From Bradyrhizobium betae (GTDB lineage: Bacteria > Pseudomonadota > Alphaproteobacteria > Rhizobiales > Xanthobacteraceae), in contig NZ_CP044543.1 of the NCBI RefSeq assembly GCF_008932115.1, positions 4,532,501 through 4,596,500 on the forward strand: a DNA stretch of 64,000 bases, given 5' to 3'. This document shows, piece after piece, positions 1-8,706 of the stretch (the stretch's first letter is position 1; each line of letters begins with the position of its first letter). Under the pieces are notes generated by a model. It was given only the letters and a program-made list of their open reading frames with translations. It was not told the DNA's origin and did no database searches. Made by a program: the position numbers and the translations under genes.

Positions 1-603
1 TTCCAACTGGGGCTGAATACCCTGCTCTCGATCGCCGCGCTTTTCGGCCTGGTTTGCGTCGGCCTCTACGGACGGGATCTTGCGGGCATCTTCCGCAGCC
101 GCAAGCGGCGACATCTCGAACTCAACATGCGGATGGCGATGCTATCATTCGCAAGTCTGGCAGGAACCGGAATACTGGGAATAGCGCTCGTTGCGACGCG
201 AACGCTGCCGCTGCATCTCGGCGCCTTCGCCTTCCTGGCGGCCTTCGGCTGGCTGTCGGGGCTGGTCCTGGCCAAGCTCTACAAGATCGTCGCGTTTCTC
301 ACGTGGCTCGAGACCTATGGGCCCGTGATGGGACGCGCGCCGACCCCTCGCGTCCAGGACCTGGTCGCGGAAAGCAGGGCGACCAAGTGGTTCGCGATCT
401 ACTACGTCTCCGTCTGGACGGGGACGCTCGCTCTGCTCGCGGCGGAGCCGGGCGCGTTCCGGATGGCCGCGGCCGCGATGACGGTCGGAGTGGTCGGGAT
501 CGTCCACGAAATCATTCGAATCCGGCGTCTGGACGACGTCGCCTCGACGCTGCGCCTGCCGGCCGGCGCCGTCGCGCCGCACCTGCTGTTCGCCAAAACC
601 TGA
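1..603 (+). CDS. Polytopic membrane protein, C-terminal part (5' end outside window)
   Basis: The frame is open from the first base and ends at TGA 601-603, so about 200 residues of a longer protein are visible. At least five hydrophobic segments can be seen, and a conserved-looking LYKIVAFLTW stretch follows a Gly-rich helix. The fragment resembles the C-terminal part of heme-copper-oxidase-like/NnrS-like membrane proteins that sit near DUF2249 genes in denitrifiers, but this is a weak resemblance. It is 10 bp upstream of the DUF2249 gene and probably co-transcribed with it. An internal ATG at 127 is not needed as a start because the reading frame continues upstream. Function not assigned. 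Confidence 0.6.
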   Translation, partial: FQLGLNTLLSIAALFGLVCVGLYGRDLAGIFRSRKRRHLELNMRMAMLSFASLAGTGILGIALVATRTLPLHLGAFAFLAAFGWLSGLVLAKLYKIVAFLTWLETYGPVMGRAPTPRVQDLVAESRATKWFAIYYVSVWTGTLALLAAEPGAFRMAAAAMTVGVVGIVHEIIRIRRLDDVASTLRLPAGAVAPHLLFAKT

Positions 604-613
604 GGAGACCGCA

Positions 614-1123
614 ATGACCGAGTATCTGGATGTCGATGCCCGTCCGATCCTGCGTGCCGGAGGCGAGCCGTTCTCCGTCATCATGGCCGCGGTCGGTCGT
701 TTGCAGCAGGGGCAGGGTCTCCGCCTCTACGCGCCGTTCAAGCCGGTGCCTTTGTTCGGCGTCATGGCGGACAAGGGCTTCGCTCATTCGGCGAGCGAAC
801 TCGAAGGGGGCGAATGGGAGGTGCTGTTCACGCCTGTCGGAGCCAAGCCGGACATCACATCGACTGCCGCCGGCGGCTCGCCCTTCGCGGCCTGGCCCGA
901 GCCTGTCGTGGAGCTCGATAATCGCGACCTCGAGCCGCCCGAGCCCATGGTCCGGATCCTCGCCGCGGCGGAAAAGCTCGATCCCGGCGAAACTCTGACC
1001 TCGCTTTTGAGCCGGGAGCCGGTGTTTCTGTTTCCTCAGCTCGAGAAGCGGGGCTTTCGCTGGCTCGGTGGATTTCGCCCCGACGGTGCCACCTACGAAC
1101 TGACTGTGAGAGCGCCGTCATGA
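614..1123 (+). CDS. Tandem DUF2249 domain protein
   Basis: 169 residues made of two DUF2249 units: residues about 3-80 (YLDVDARPIL start, LRLYAPFKPVPLF core) and about 95-167 (VELDNRDLEPPEPM start, FLFPQLEKRGF core). DUF2249 proteins are small TusA-like-fold proteins frequently linked to denitrification and NO-related genes; their biochemical role is not established. An RBS-like GGAGA precedes the ATG. The stop overlaps the next start (ATGA at 1120-1123), implying translational coupling to the DUF59 protein. Confidence 0.8.
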   Translation: MTEYLDVDARPILRAGGEPFSVIMAAVGRLQQGQGLRLYAPFKPVPLFGVMADKGFAHSASELEGGEWEVLFTPVGAKPDITSTAAGGSPFAAWPEPVVELDNRDLEPPEPMVRILAAAEKLDPGETLTSLLSREPVFLFPQLEKRGFRWLGGFRPDGATYELTVRAPS

Positions 1124-1434
1124 GGGACCGATTGGACGAAGCCGTCCGCGACGCGCTGCGCGTCGTGATCGATCCCGAACTGGGCGAGAACATCGTCGAT
1201 CTCGGTTTCGTCTATGAGATCGCGGTCACCGATGGGGCGGTCCGCATCACGATGACGGCGACGACGCCGGGCTGTCCCGCGACGTCCTTCCTGAGGGAAG
1301 GAGCGCAGGCGGCGGCGTCGACCGTCCCAGGGGTGGTTTCCGTCGACGTGGCGATGACCTTCGAGCCGCCTTGGACTCCCGACATGATGGCACCGGCGGT
1401 CCGGGCCTCGCTCGGCTTCGCCGCGGTGAACTGA
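1120..1434 (+). CDS. DUF59/MIP18-family iron-sulfur assembly-type protein
   Basis: 104-residue protein with the DUF59 hallmarks: an N-terminal DALRVVIDPELGENIVDLG block and a central TTPGCPATSFL block containing the single conserved Cys. The family includes SufT, PaaD and MIP18 proteins that help mature Fe-S or other metal sites. Its coupling to a tandem DUF2249 protein upstream and to a ferredoxin-type membrane protein (CcoG) 8 bp downstream suggests a metal-site maturation role in respiration. The specific client cannot be read from the sequence. Confidence 0.85.
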   Translation: MRDRLDEAVRDALRVVIDPELGENIVDLGFVYEIAVTDGAVRITMTATTPGCPATSFLREGAQAAASTVPGVVSVDVAMTFEPPWTPDMMAPAVRASLGFAAVN

Positions 1435-1442
1435 CGCTCGCC

Positions 1443-2867
1443 ATGGCCATCACCATCGAGATCGATCATGCGAAGACGCGGGCCAAGGCCGCGGCGGCAG
1501 CCGGCCTGCCCGTCGTGCCCCAAGCCGTCAAAGGTCCGATCCGCAGGCTCAAATGGGCCATTCTGCTGCTGACACTGTCGATCTACTACGTCACCCCGTT
1601 CCTTCGCTGGGATCGCGGACCTAACGCGCCCGACCAGGCGGTGCTGCTCGACTTCGCAAACGGGCGCCTCTACGCCTTCTTCGTCGAGATATGGCCTCAG
1701 GATCTCTATCTGGTGACGGGCCTCCTGGTGCTGGCCTCGACCATCCTGATCCTCACGAACGCGCTCGCGGGGCGTCTGTGGTGCGGGTTCGCGTGTCCAC
1801 AGACGGTGTGGACCGATCTGTTCCTGCTCGTCGAGCGTCTGATCGAAGGCGACAGGCGCCAGCGCCTCAAGAACATCGGAACGCCCCTCACGCCGAAGCG
1901 AGTCGTCCGGACCGCGGCGAAGCACGCGGCCTGGCTTCTGATCTCGTTGGCGACGGGCGGCACGCTGATTTTCTACTTCACCGACGCGCCGGATCTGCTG
2001 CGCGGCTTCGCTGCTGGCAACTTTTCCGTCGACGCCCTGACGTGGATCGCGGTGTTCACGGGTACGACCTACGGCCTTGCGGGTTTCGCGCGCGAGCAGG
2101 TCTGTACCTTCATGTGTCCCTGGCCGCGCCTGCAGGGTGCGATCTGGGATCCGGAGGCCTACACCGTCAATTATCGCGACTACCGGGGCGAGCGGCGGAC
2201 CTCCGCGAAGAAGGCCACCGAGTTGCGGCTGCGGGGCGAGACGGCAGGCGATTGCGTGGACTGCGGCCAGTGCGTCGCGGTCTGTCCGATCGGAATCGAC
2301 ATCCGCGAGGGCCCGAACTTCGCGTGCATCAATTGCGGCCTGTGCGTCGATGCATGCGATGGCGTGATGGCGAAGCTCGGACGCCCGCGAGGCCTGATCG
2401 ATTACGAAAGCTGGGCGAACATCGAACGGGGGCGCAACAAGGAGGCTCCTCGCAACCGTTTGCTGCGGCCGAAGACCGTCGGCTTGACGGCGGCATGCCT
2501 TGCGCTGGCCGGAACGATCGGGGTGGCATTCGCGACGAGGACCACCGCGTCGTTGTCGGTCCAGCACGACCGCGATCCCGTCGCCGTCCGGCTATCGGAC
2601 GGGTCGTTGCGCAATGCCTACACGGTGAAGCTCCTGAACAAGTCGTCGAGCCCGCATCGTTACACGCTGTCCGTCAGCGGCATCGACGCAAGACTCTCCA
2701 TCGTGGGCAGCGATGGTCTCGCTCCCATCGAGGTCGCCCCGGACGCCTCGGAGTCGTTGCGCGTCACCTTGACGGCGGCGGATGCCGAGCAAAAGGACGT
2801 CGTGTTCACGGCCCGGGACGAGGCCGGGAATACGCTCTCCGCCAAGGACCGGTTCGTCGAGCGGTAA
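1443..2867 (+). CDS. ccoG: CcoG/FixG-type cytochrome c oxidase accessory protein
   Basis: 474-residue membrane ferredoxin. There are N-terminal transmembrane segments (about residues 35-55 and 80-105), a CGFACPQTVW cluster motif, a CMCPWPRLQ-type motif (FMCPWPRLQG), then two 4Fe-4S ligand sets (CVDCGQCVAVCP and CINCGLCVDAC), a further TM helix near residue 350 and a C-terminal Ig-like periplasmic domain. In the family, CcoG acts in copper delivery/reduction for cbb3 oxidase assembly. No ccoNOPQ or ccoHIS is visible here; it lies instead behind DUF2249/DUF59 genes. ATG 1443 is chosen because it fits the family N-terminus; an upstream in-frame start at 1371 would overlap the previous gene. Confidence 0.92.
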   Translation: MAITIEIDHAKTRAKAAAAAGLPVVPQAVKGPIRRLKWAILLLTLSIYYVTPFLRWDRGPNAPDQAVLLDFANGRLYAFFVEIWPQDLYLVTGLLVLASTILILTNALAGRLWCGFACPQTVWTDLFLLVERLIEGDRRQRLKNIGTPLTPKRVVRTAAKHAAWLLISLATGGTLIFYFTDAPDLLRGFAAGNFSVDALTWIAVFTGTTYGLAGFAREQVCTFMCPWPRLQGAIWDPEAYTVNYRDYRGERRTSAKKATELRLRGETAGDCVDCGQCVAVCPIGIDIREGPNFACINCGLCVDACDGVMAKLGRPRGLIDYESWANIERGRNKEAPRNRLLRPKTVGLTAACLALAGTIGVAFATRTTASLSVQHDRDPVAVRLSDGSLRNAYTVKLLNKSSSPHRYTLSVSGIDARLSIVGSDGLAPIEVAPDASESLRVTLTAADAEQKDVVFTARDEAGNTLSAKDRFVER

Positions 2868-2900
2868 CGTTCAGGAAGGCACCCGAGCTGCCGCTTGCTG

Positions 2901-3233
2901 CTATTTCGACTGGAAGTGGATGGTGAGCAGCAGGGAGGCGTCTTTGATTCCCGTGACCGAGTGCGCTGCCCCTCCATCGAGGTAGAGCCATTCGCCCGCG
3001 GAGAGCTCCATTTCCGTGTCGGAAAGACCGAGGCGCACGCAACCTTCGATGCAGAACAGGGTGATCTCCCCGTCCACCCGGTGGGACGCGATTTCGCGCC
3101 CCGCCGGGACGATCAGGCGTACTGCCTCGAACGTGTCGGTCTTCACGATCGCGGTCGTGCGTGCGTCGTGAAGCTTGGCTCCAAGCGGCCGAAGGTCGAC
3201 GACTTCTCCCGAACCCGCATGATGCACGGCCAT
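2901..3233 (-). CDS. Small cupin-domain protein
   Basis: 110-residue single-domain cupin. Motif 1 is recognisable as VPAGREIASHRVDGEITLFCIEG split around residues 45-65 (only one clear metal-type His, plus Glu), and motif 2 around AGEWLYLDGGAAHSVTG. It may bind a metal or small ligand, but no substrate can be inferred. Start ATG (3231-3233) has a strong AGGAAAGGAAG ribosome site. It is the last gene of the - strand nos-linked group and overlaps nothing; the next upstream gene is a 75-aa protein about 100 bp away. Homologous small cupins near nos genes may moderate redox or metal sensing, which is inference. Confidence 0.75.
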   Translation of the reverse strand: MAVHHAGSGEVVDLRPLGAKLHDARTTAIVKTDTFEAVRLIVPAGREIASHRVDGEITLFCIEGCVRLGLSDTEMELSAGEWLYLDGGAAHSVTGIKDASLLLTIHFQSK

Positions 3234-3336
3234 TCCGCTTCCTTTCCTGCCTTCGTGAACGCACGACTTGTCAGGGAGCTCCGTTTGGCCACGGAGCTCG
3301 CTGGAGACGCGCGAAGCTCGTGTGCTCCGCGCCCCG

Positions 3337-3564
3337 TTAGCGCCACCAATTGTTCGCGGCGGCGACCGTCTGGAAATGGACGGCGACGACATGGGATGTG
3401 GCGATCAATTGCTCCGCGTCCTGCTCGTACGCCGTCCGGAGGCGGGTCCGGACTTCGTCCGACGGTTGCGTCATCTTCACCGCCATCCGCGATAGCTTGA
3501 CCGCAAGTTCGAAGCCGGCCTGAGGGGTGTCTGTCTTCAAGGAGGGTAACCAATTCTCGCTCAT
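3337..3564 (-). CDS. Small nos-linked hypothetical protein (75 aa)
   Basis: 75 residues starting MSENWLPSLKTDTPQ, predicted mostly alpha-helical, with a Trp-Trp pair near the C-terminus (AAANNWWR) and no signal peptide or Cys. The ATG at 3562-3564 is preferred over two further in-frame starts because GTGAGG lies 6 bases upstream. It sits between the cytochrome c gene and the cupin gene in the same direction. I do not recognise the family. Helical pattern with AVKLSRMAVKMTQ and AYEQDAEQLIATSHV suggests a small cytosolic helical bundle. Confidence 0.6.
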   Translation of the reverse strand: MSENWLPSLKTDTPQAGFELAVKLSRMAVKMTQPSDEVRTRLRTAYEQDAEQLIATSHVVAVHFQTVAAANNWWR

Positions 3565-3602
3565 GTGCATCCTCACTAGCTCTGCGGGAAAGGGGCGCGA
3601 CG

Positions 3603-3992
3603 TTACTGGGTGAGCTTCACCGGCGCCTTGTCGAACGTGTGCAGATAGGCGATCAGGTCCTTGATCTTCTGCTCGTCCTTGATGCCGGCGAAGGCCATCT
3701 TTGTGCCCGGAATCTTGGCCTTCGGATCCTTGATGTACTCGCTGAAGGTGGCCTCGTCCCAGGTGATGCCGGATTTCTTGTTGGCGTCGGTGTAGTTGTA
3801 GCCCTCGACCGATCCGGCCTTGCGTCCGATCAGCCCGTTCAGCACGGGGCCGACGACGTTTTTGGCGCTGTCGCCGACCTGGTGGCAGGCCTTGCAGACG
3901 GCGAAGACCTTTTCGCCCGCGGCGGCGTCCTGGGCGCTGGCCTGGCCGAGGCCCGCGACGAGAAACAGGGCGACGAGTGCTGTCCGGTTCAT
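3603..3992 (-). CDS. Class I periplasmic cytochrome c (c2/c550-like)
   Basis: 129 residues. Cleavable signal peptide (MNRTALVALFLVAGLGQASA), then a single heme site CKACH near residue 33, followed by the typical VVGPVLNGLIGRKAGS loop and an axial Met in PGTKMAFAGI, and a C-terminal helix DLIAYLHTF. This is the mobile electron-carrier type that donates to N2O reductase or cbb3 oxidase in rhizobia. Position 31 bp downstream of nosX, same strand, makes electron delivery to NosZ its most likely role. Confidence 0.93.
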   Translation of the reverse strand: MNRTALVALFLVAGLGQASAQDAAAGEKVFAVCKACHQVGDSAKNVVGPVLNGLIGRKAGSVEGYNYTDANKKSGITWDEATFSEYIKDPKAKIPGTKMAFAGIKDEQKIKDLIAYLHTFDKAPVKLTQ

Positions 3993-4023
3993 CTAGTTCT
4001 CCTTCGGTGGTTGAGTTGCTTGG

Positions 4024-5022
4024 TCACGCGGTGATCTCCGAGGGCTTGCCGGAGGCATCGACGAGGTGCACGCGCTCGACATCCACGTGCGGCAGCAGCG
4101 AACGGATCCGTTCCTCCGGCATCAGGCTGAACGCGGTCGACAGCGCGTCCGCCGCGGTCGCGCCGCGGGACACGGTGGTCACGCTACGATACCTGGCGGC
4201 GCAGCCACCCGTCCGAGGATCGAAGAGGTGGTTGAAGCGGCCTTCCGGGTCGAACCGGAAGCCGTACGCCCCCGACGTCGACAACGCGCGGTCGACCACC
4301 GAAAGCACCGTTTCCGTGCGGCCTGCGACTTCCGGATCGGCGACCCCGACGTCCCAGGGGCGCCCGTCAGGACGTGGTCCGATGGCGCGGGCCTCGCCCA
4401 TGTCGACAAGGCTGTGGGCTATGCCGTGAGCCTGCAGCAGCTCCACGATCTTGTCGGTCACGTAACCCTGCGCGATCCCGTTCAGCGTGACGGCCATGCC
4501 GCGCGGCATCGCGATCCGGTCGCGGCCGACCGACAGCCGGCCACAACCCACGCACGCAAGCGCGGCCTGGATCGCCGCGGACGGGGGGCCGGCGGGGTCC
4601 GCACCCTCCCGGGCGAAGTGGCTGGCGTAGAGGTCCCATAGCGGCTGCACGGTGACATCGAACGATCTGTCCGTCAGCTTCGAGTAATGCTGCGCGGTCG
4701 TGAGCAGATCGACCATCTCGGCTGCCGGATCGACCAGGATGCCGGTCCGGTTCAGCTCGACGAGGGCGGAATCCTTGAGGTAGAGGCTGAACAGCCGCTC
4801 GAGCCGGTGCGCCTCCGCGCTTGCCAGCGAGATCAGCCGCTCCGCCTCCCGTCGGTCTCCGTGGTGAATCTCCATCGTGGCGACCGCGCCGAGCACGGTG
4901 CCCCGCCATGTGACGGGCGCCGCGTCGGCGCGCGCGGCAAGCTCTGAGGGCAATAGGCCGAGACCGGCCGCTGCGGCACTGATCCGGACGAAGCGTCGGC
5001 GCGAGATGCGGCGCATCACCAT
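4024..5022 (-). CDS. nosX: NosX, ApbE-family FAD:protein FMN transferase
   Basis: 332 residues with a Tat-type N-terminus (RRISRRRFVRISAAAAG) and an ApbE fold: LFSLYLKDSALVELN, the flavin-site block VTLNGIAQGYVTDKI, DMGEARAIGPRPDGRPW and STSGAYGFRF, and the late TAADALSTAF motif. NosX flavinylates NosR by attaching FMN to Thr in the periplasm, supporting electron flow to NosZ. It is 6 bp after nosL in the same operon. The first ATG (MVMRRIS) is used; the third codon ATG is an alternative with no consequence for the mature protein. Confidence 0.93.
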   Translation of the reverse strand: MVMRRISRRRFVRISAAAAGLGLLPSELAARADAAPVTWRGTVLGAVATMEIHHGDRREAERLISLASAEAHRLERLFSLYLKDSALVELNRTGILVDPAAEMVDLLTTAQHYSKLTDRSFDVTVQPLWDLYASHFAREGADPAGPPSAAIQAALACVGCGRLSVGRDRIAMPRGMAVTLNGIAQGYVTDKIVELLQAHGIAHSLVDMGEARAIGPRPDGRPWDVGVADPEVAGRTETVLSVVDRALSTSGAYGFRFDPEGRFNHLFDPRTGGCAARYRSVTTVSRGATAADALSTAFSLMPEERIRSLLPHVDVERVHLVDASGKPSEITA

Positions 5023-5028
5023 GTCTCC

Positions 5029-5586
5029 TTAGTCGTTCGGCCGGCGCGAGCCAGCCTCCTCGTCGGCGGAAGCGGCCCCTTGGCGGTCAACCGAGGCCAG
5101 GACGTAGTCCCAGGGCACCTGGCCGAATTCGACGATCCGGCCCCCGTTATCTCCGACGAATTTCTCCGCCGCGGCCCGGTCGGAAAACGGCACGGCCTCG
5201 TCGCCGCCCATCCCGCTCTTGACCCGGCTCTCGATCACGAACAGCGCCTTGCGCGCCTCGATCCAATTGTCGGCGCCGGGCTTGTCCCAGTCGGGGGTCT
5301 TGCCCATGTCGGACACGTAGATCGCCAGGATGTCCTTGGGCTCGTCGGGCAGCATGGTGAAGGCGATGGTGTCCCGCACCGACGAGAACCACACCGGCTC
5401 GATCAGGCTCGCGGCAAAGATATGCCCCTTCGGTCCCGGGTGCTCAAGCACGTTCATGCCGCAGTAATGGCCGACGTCCTCCGCGGTCATCCGATGCGGC
5501 GGCGGGACCTTGGCGGCCTGCTTGTCGTTGCAGCCTGCGAGCGCCAGCGGCACGAGCAAGGCGAGCAGGATCGTTCGGCGCCTCAT
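5029..5586 (-). CDS. nosL: NosL copper-chaperone lipoprotein
   Basis: 185 residues. Lipoprotein signal with lipobox LALAGC, then a NosL domain with the Cys/Met copper motif CGMNVLEHPGPKGHIF and an Asp/Met-rich loop (YVSDMGKTPDWDKP). NosL is the outer-leaflet or periplasmic Cu(I) chaperone feeding the CuZ site of NosZ. Start ATG 5584-5586 overlaps the nosY stop as ATGA. The C-terminal tail (SADEEAGSRRPND) is charged and probably disordered. Confidence 0.93.
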   Translation of the reverse strand: MRRRTILLALLVPLALAGCNDKQAAKVPPPHRMTAEDVGHYCGMNVLEHPGPKGHIFAASLIEPVWFSSVRDTIAFTMLPDEPKDILAIYVSDMGKTPDWDKPGADNWIEARKALFVIESRVKSGMGGDEAVPFSDRAAAEKFVGDNGGRIVEFGQVPWDYVLASVDRQGAASADEEAGSRRPND

Positions 5587-6410
5587 AGCTCCCTCCGCGA
5601 GAAGGCGAGCGCCGCCAGCGCCAGCGGCACCGAGGTCCAGCCGAGCAGGGCGGTCAGCAGCACCGGTATCGTCAGGGACGTCGTCTGGGCAAGGCCGGCC
5701 ATGCCGGCGAAGGTGCTGACATTGGCAAATCCGGTGAGGTTGATCAGGCGGTAGGCGTCGGTCGGGTTCGCCAGCAGCATGGTGTTGAGCACGGCGGCCG
5801 AGATGCTGCGGCCCTGGTCGAGCGCGAGCACGCCCAGCAGCGCCATGTCGTAGATCAGCACCAGCAGCAGCCATAGTCCGATACAGATGCCGGCTGCCGT
5901 TCCGCGGTCGCGCACGAGCGCGCTGACCAGATATCCGACCGCGACGAAGACGGCGCCAAGCAGCACCGAGGAGGCCACCATGGCGCCGAAGGCCAGCAGA
6001 CTATCGCCGTCGATCTGGCTGCCCGTCGCCGCCAGCGCGCCGACCGCCGCGCCGTAGCCGAGGCAGGTCGCAAAGGCGAGGACGGCGAGGTGACCCAGGA
6101 ACTTGCCGAGCAGCACCTGCCATCGCGCCACCGGATAGCTCAGCAGCAACAGCATCGTTCCGCGTTCCATCTCGCCGACGATGGCGTCATGTGAGATCAG
6201 AAGCGCGATCAGCGGAACGAGAAAGATCGTCAGGCTCGACAGGCTGACGACGACCACGTCCAGCGTGCGAACGCCGACATTCCCGGTTGGCGCGCTGCCG
6301 AGGAAGGTCAGCGACAGGGCAAGCCCGGCGAGCAGGAGCGTTGCGGCAAGCACCCAGCGATTGCGGATGGCCTGGTGGATCTCCTTGGCTGCGATGATCA
6401 TGACGTTCAT
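5583..6410 (-). CDS. nosY: NosY, ABC transporter membrane subunit
   Basis: 275 residues with six hydrophobic segments typical of ABC-2 type permeases: residues about 18-38, 55-75, 100-130, 140-165, 170-195 and 245-270. With NosF and NosD it forms the NosDFY complex that supplies what NosZ needs for CuZ assembly. The coupling-helix-like VGEMERGTMLLLLSYPV segment is present. Start ATG 6408-6410 overlaps the nosF stop (ATGA), and the stop overlaps nosL the same way; translational coupling along the operon is evident. Confidence 0.93.
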   Translation of the reverse strand: MNVMIIAAKEIHQAIRNRWVLAATLLLAGLALSLTFLGSAPTGNVGVRTLDVVVVSLSSLTIFLVPLIALLISHDAIVGEMERGTMLLLLSYPVARWQVLLGKFLGHLAVLAFATCLGYGAAVGALAATGSQIDGDSLLAFGAMVASSVLLGAVFVAVGYLVSALVRDRGTAAGICIGLWLLLVLIYDMALLGVLALDQGRSISAAVLNTMLLANPTDAYRLINLTGFANVSTFAGMAGLAQTTSLTIPVLLTALLGWTSVPLALAALAFSRREL

Positions 6411-7327
6411 GGCGCCTGCTCCGATTGCCGGAGGAAATGAGCATAGAGCTCGTCGAGAGTCGGCGGAACCACGTCGACATCCTCGACCGAATTGCCGGCG
6501 GCCGTGGCGCGATGCAGCAGCTCGATCTTCCGCTCCGGCGCGGCGTCGATCTCGACGATGTGGCCGTTGAGGCGGCGGCAAGCCGCGTCTTGCGGCGCCC
6601 AGCCCGGCATCTCGCTGGGAGCGAGGCCGGCCACCCTGAGACGGATCCTGGTCGGCAGCCGCGCGAGACGACGCAGCTCGTCGATCGAGCCATCCGCGAC
6701 CTTGATGCCGCGGTTCATGATGATGACCCGGCCGGCGCGCTCCTCGAGCTCGGTCAGCGCGTGCGACGACAGCAGCACGGTCGCGCCACTGGCTGCGAGC
6801 CGCGCGATGATGTCGTAGAAGGTCTGGCGCAGTTCGGGATCGAGACCCGTGGTCGGCTCGTCCAGCAGCAGCACGCGGGGCTGGCCAAGCAGCGCCTGTG
6901 CGAGCCCGAGCCGCTGGCGCATGCCTTTCGAGTAGGTGCTGACCCGGCGGCGGCTCGCTGCGCCGAGCCCCACGGCATCGAGCAGCTCGAGCGCCTTGGC
7001 AACCGGCTCCCGCTTTAGCCTGGCGTAGAAGGCCTGCGTCTCGCGGCCGGTGAGGGCAGGGTCGAAGGAGACATTTTCGGGGAGGTAGCCGAGCTGGCGC
7101 CGGCCCGCGAATTCGCCCGCGGCGGGATTGTCGCCGAGAACCTCGATGGCGCCGCTGGTCGGCCGGATCAGACCCAGCATGAGCTTCATCAGCGTGGTCT
7201 TGCCGGCACCGTTGTGGCCGATCAAGGCCACCAGCTCGCCCTGGCCGAGCGTGAACGAGGCGCCGCGCACAGCCTTGACTTGGCCGTACGATTTGGTGAC
7301 GTCGCTGACGCGTACTATGCTGGTCAT
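6407..7327 (-). CDS. nosF: NosF, ABC transporter ATPase
   Basis: 306 residues. Walker A GHNGAGKTT near residue 39, Q-loop LGYLPENVSF, ABC signature YSKGMRQRLGL, Walker B VLLLDEPTTGLDP and the switch His in LLSSHALTELEE are all intact. The C-terminal 80 residues form an accessory region ending in TLDELYAHFL, seen in NosF-type ATPases. It energises NosDFY. Both ends overlap neighbours by ATGA (with nosD and nosY). Confidence 0.95.
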   Translation of the reverse strand: MTSIVRVSDVTKSYGQVKAVRGASFTLGQGELVALIGHNGAGKTTLMKLMLGLIRPTSGAIEVLGDNPAAGEFAGRRQLGYLPENVSFDPALTGRETQAFYARLKREPVAKALELLDAVGLGAASRRRVSTYSKGMRQRLGLAQALLGQPRVLLLDEPTTGLDPELRQTFYDIIARLAASGATVLLSSHALTELEERAGRVIIMNRGIKVADGSIDELRRLARLPTRIRLRVAGLAPSEMPGWAPQDAACRRLNGHIVEIDAAPERKIELLHRATAAGNSVEDVDVVPPTLDELYAHFLRQSEQAP

Positions 7328-8682
7328 CGCGTCTCCTTCGGCGCAACGCCCCGCGGCGGCGACACCAGCGGATGGCTGTCGACCACGCCGCCCGGCAGCA
7401 GCGCCGGAAACTGCGCCTGCGCCCAGCGGATCACCTGGACGGCCGGGCTGTTGATCAGGACCTTCGCGGCGGGTGCCGTCCACAGCACACGGTCGATGAG
7501 GTCGTTCGGCCGGTATGCCGTATCGGCGATGCCGTCCCCATTCAGGTCGAATGCCGGATTATCGCTCCAGTAATTGCCGCGCCCGCCGGTCGACCAGTCG
7601 AGGTGCCGGGTGCCGACATATTTCACCTGGTTGGCGTTGCCGACGAAGGCGTTGCCGGTGATTTCGTTGCCTTCGGAGCCGGCCGTGAAGTGCACGCCGA
7701 TGGCGCAGCGCTCGAACCAGTTGCTGCGGAACTTGTTGTGATTGGTGTTGTAGATGAAAACGCATTTCTCCGGGCCGCTCTTCAGCGAGCTCTCGCGTTT
7801 CGCCTGCGGAAGCATGCCGCGCTCGTCGTCGGGACCGTCTTGCGTGCTCTGCATCGCCGCGTTCAGCGGGCCGCCGGTCACCCGGTTGTCCTCGATCTGG
7901 GCGTAGTTCGCGTAGTTGAACAGCATCCCGTAGTCGCGATCGCGATCGGAGGAGTTGCCGCGGATCACGAGGCGGTTCGAATACATGATGGCGTAACCGA
8001 CATGGTTGCCGATCGAAACGTTGCCGCTGATCTCGCTGTCGTTGGTGTACATGTAATGGACGGCAAATCGAACCTGCTCGAAGCGATTGTCGACGAAGCG
8101 ATCCTTGCTGCTGGAGATCGAGAAGATGCCGTCGCGGCCATAGCGGAAAATGTTGTTGGCGATGGTGACGTCGGGCGCGTTCCACAGCGAGACGCCGTTG
8201 CCGGCCTCGCTGAGCCTTCCGCCGCGCAGTCCCTCGATCTCGTTGCGGACGACCCGGGAGCCCCTGGCGCCATGCACATAGACGCCGAACAGGTTTCCAA
8301 CCAGCCGGTTGTCCTCGATCGTCGCGCGCTCGGCCGTCTTCTGCAGGAAGATGCCTGAATTCATCGCCTGCAGATCGCGGCCCGATGCCCGGATGGTCAC
8401 GCCGCGAATGGTGACGTTGGGTGCGCTGACGGTGATGACGTTACCGGAGCCGTCGCCGTCGAGCACGGCCTCGCGGCTCCCGACCAGCTGCAGGGAGCGG
8501 TCGATCCGGATCGAACCGTGATATGCGCCGGGCGCAATCGTAACGACGTCGCCGGCGCGCGCGCCATCCAGCACTGCTTGCAGCGGCTGCCCGGGCACGG
8601 CCGTCAACGTCTCCGCTTCGGCGAAGCCGGACAATCCGGCGGCGACCAGCGCCGCCGGAAACATGCGTAAGGGAAGACCCAC
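7324..8682 (-). CDS. nosD: NosD, periplasmic beta-helix maturation protein
   Basis: 452 residues. A signal peptide (about residues 1-23, ending GFAEA) is followed by a right-handed beta-helix with many short NxF/NxVxGN-type turns (RVVRNEIEGL, ISGNVSIGNHVGYA, EITGNAFVGN), as in CASH-domain proteins. NosD interacts with NosZ and NosFY during CuZ assembly. It begins 24 bp after nosZ and ends overlapping nosF, so it is the third gene of the nosR-to-nosX operon. Confidence 0.94.
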   Translation of the reverse strand: MGLPLRMFPAALVAAGLSGFAEAETLTAVPGQPLQAVLDGARAGDVVTIAPGAYHGSIRIDRSLQLVGSREAVLDGDGSGNVITVSAPNVTIRGVTIRASGRDLQAMNSGIFLQKTAERATIEDNRLVGNLFGVYVHGARGSRVVRNEIEGLRGGRLSEAGNGVSLWNAPDVTIANNIFRYGRDGIFSISSSKDRFVDNRFEQVRFAVHYMYTNDSEISGNVSIGNHVGYAIMYSNRLVIRGNSSDRDRDYGMLFNYANYAQIEDNRVTGGPLNAAMQSTQDGPDDERGMLPQAKRESSLKSGPEKCVFIYNTNHNKFRSNWFERCAIGVHFTAGSEGNEITGNAFVGNANQVKYVGTRHLDWSTGGRGNYWSDNPAFDLNGDGIADTAYRPNDLIDRVLWTAPAAKVLINSPAVQVIRWAQAQFPALLPGGVVDSHPLVSPPRGVAPKETR

Positions 8683-8706
8683 GAGGTCGCTCCGATCAGA
8701 CCGACG

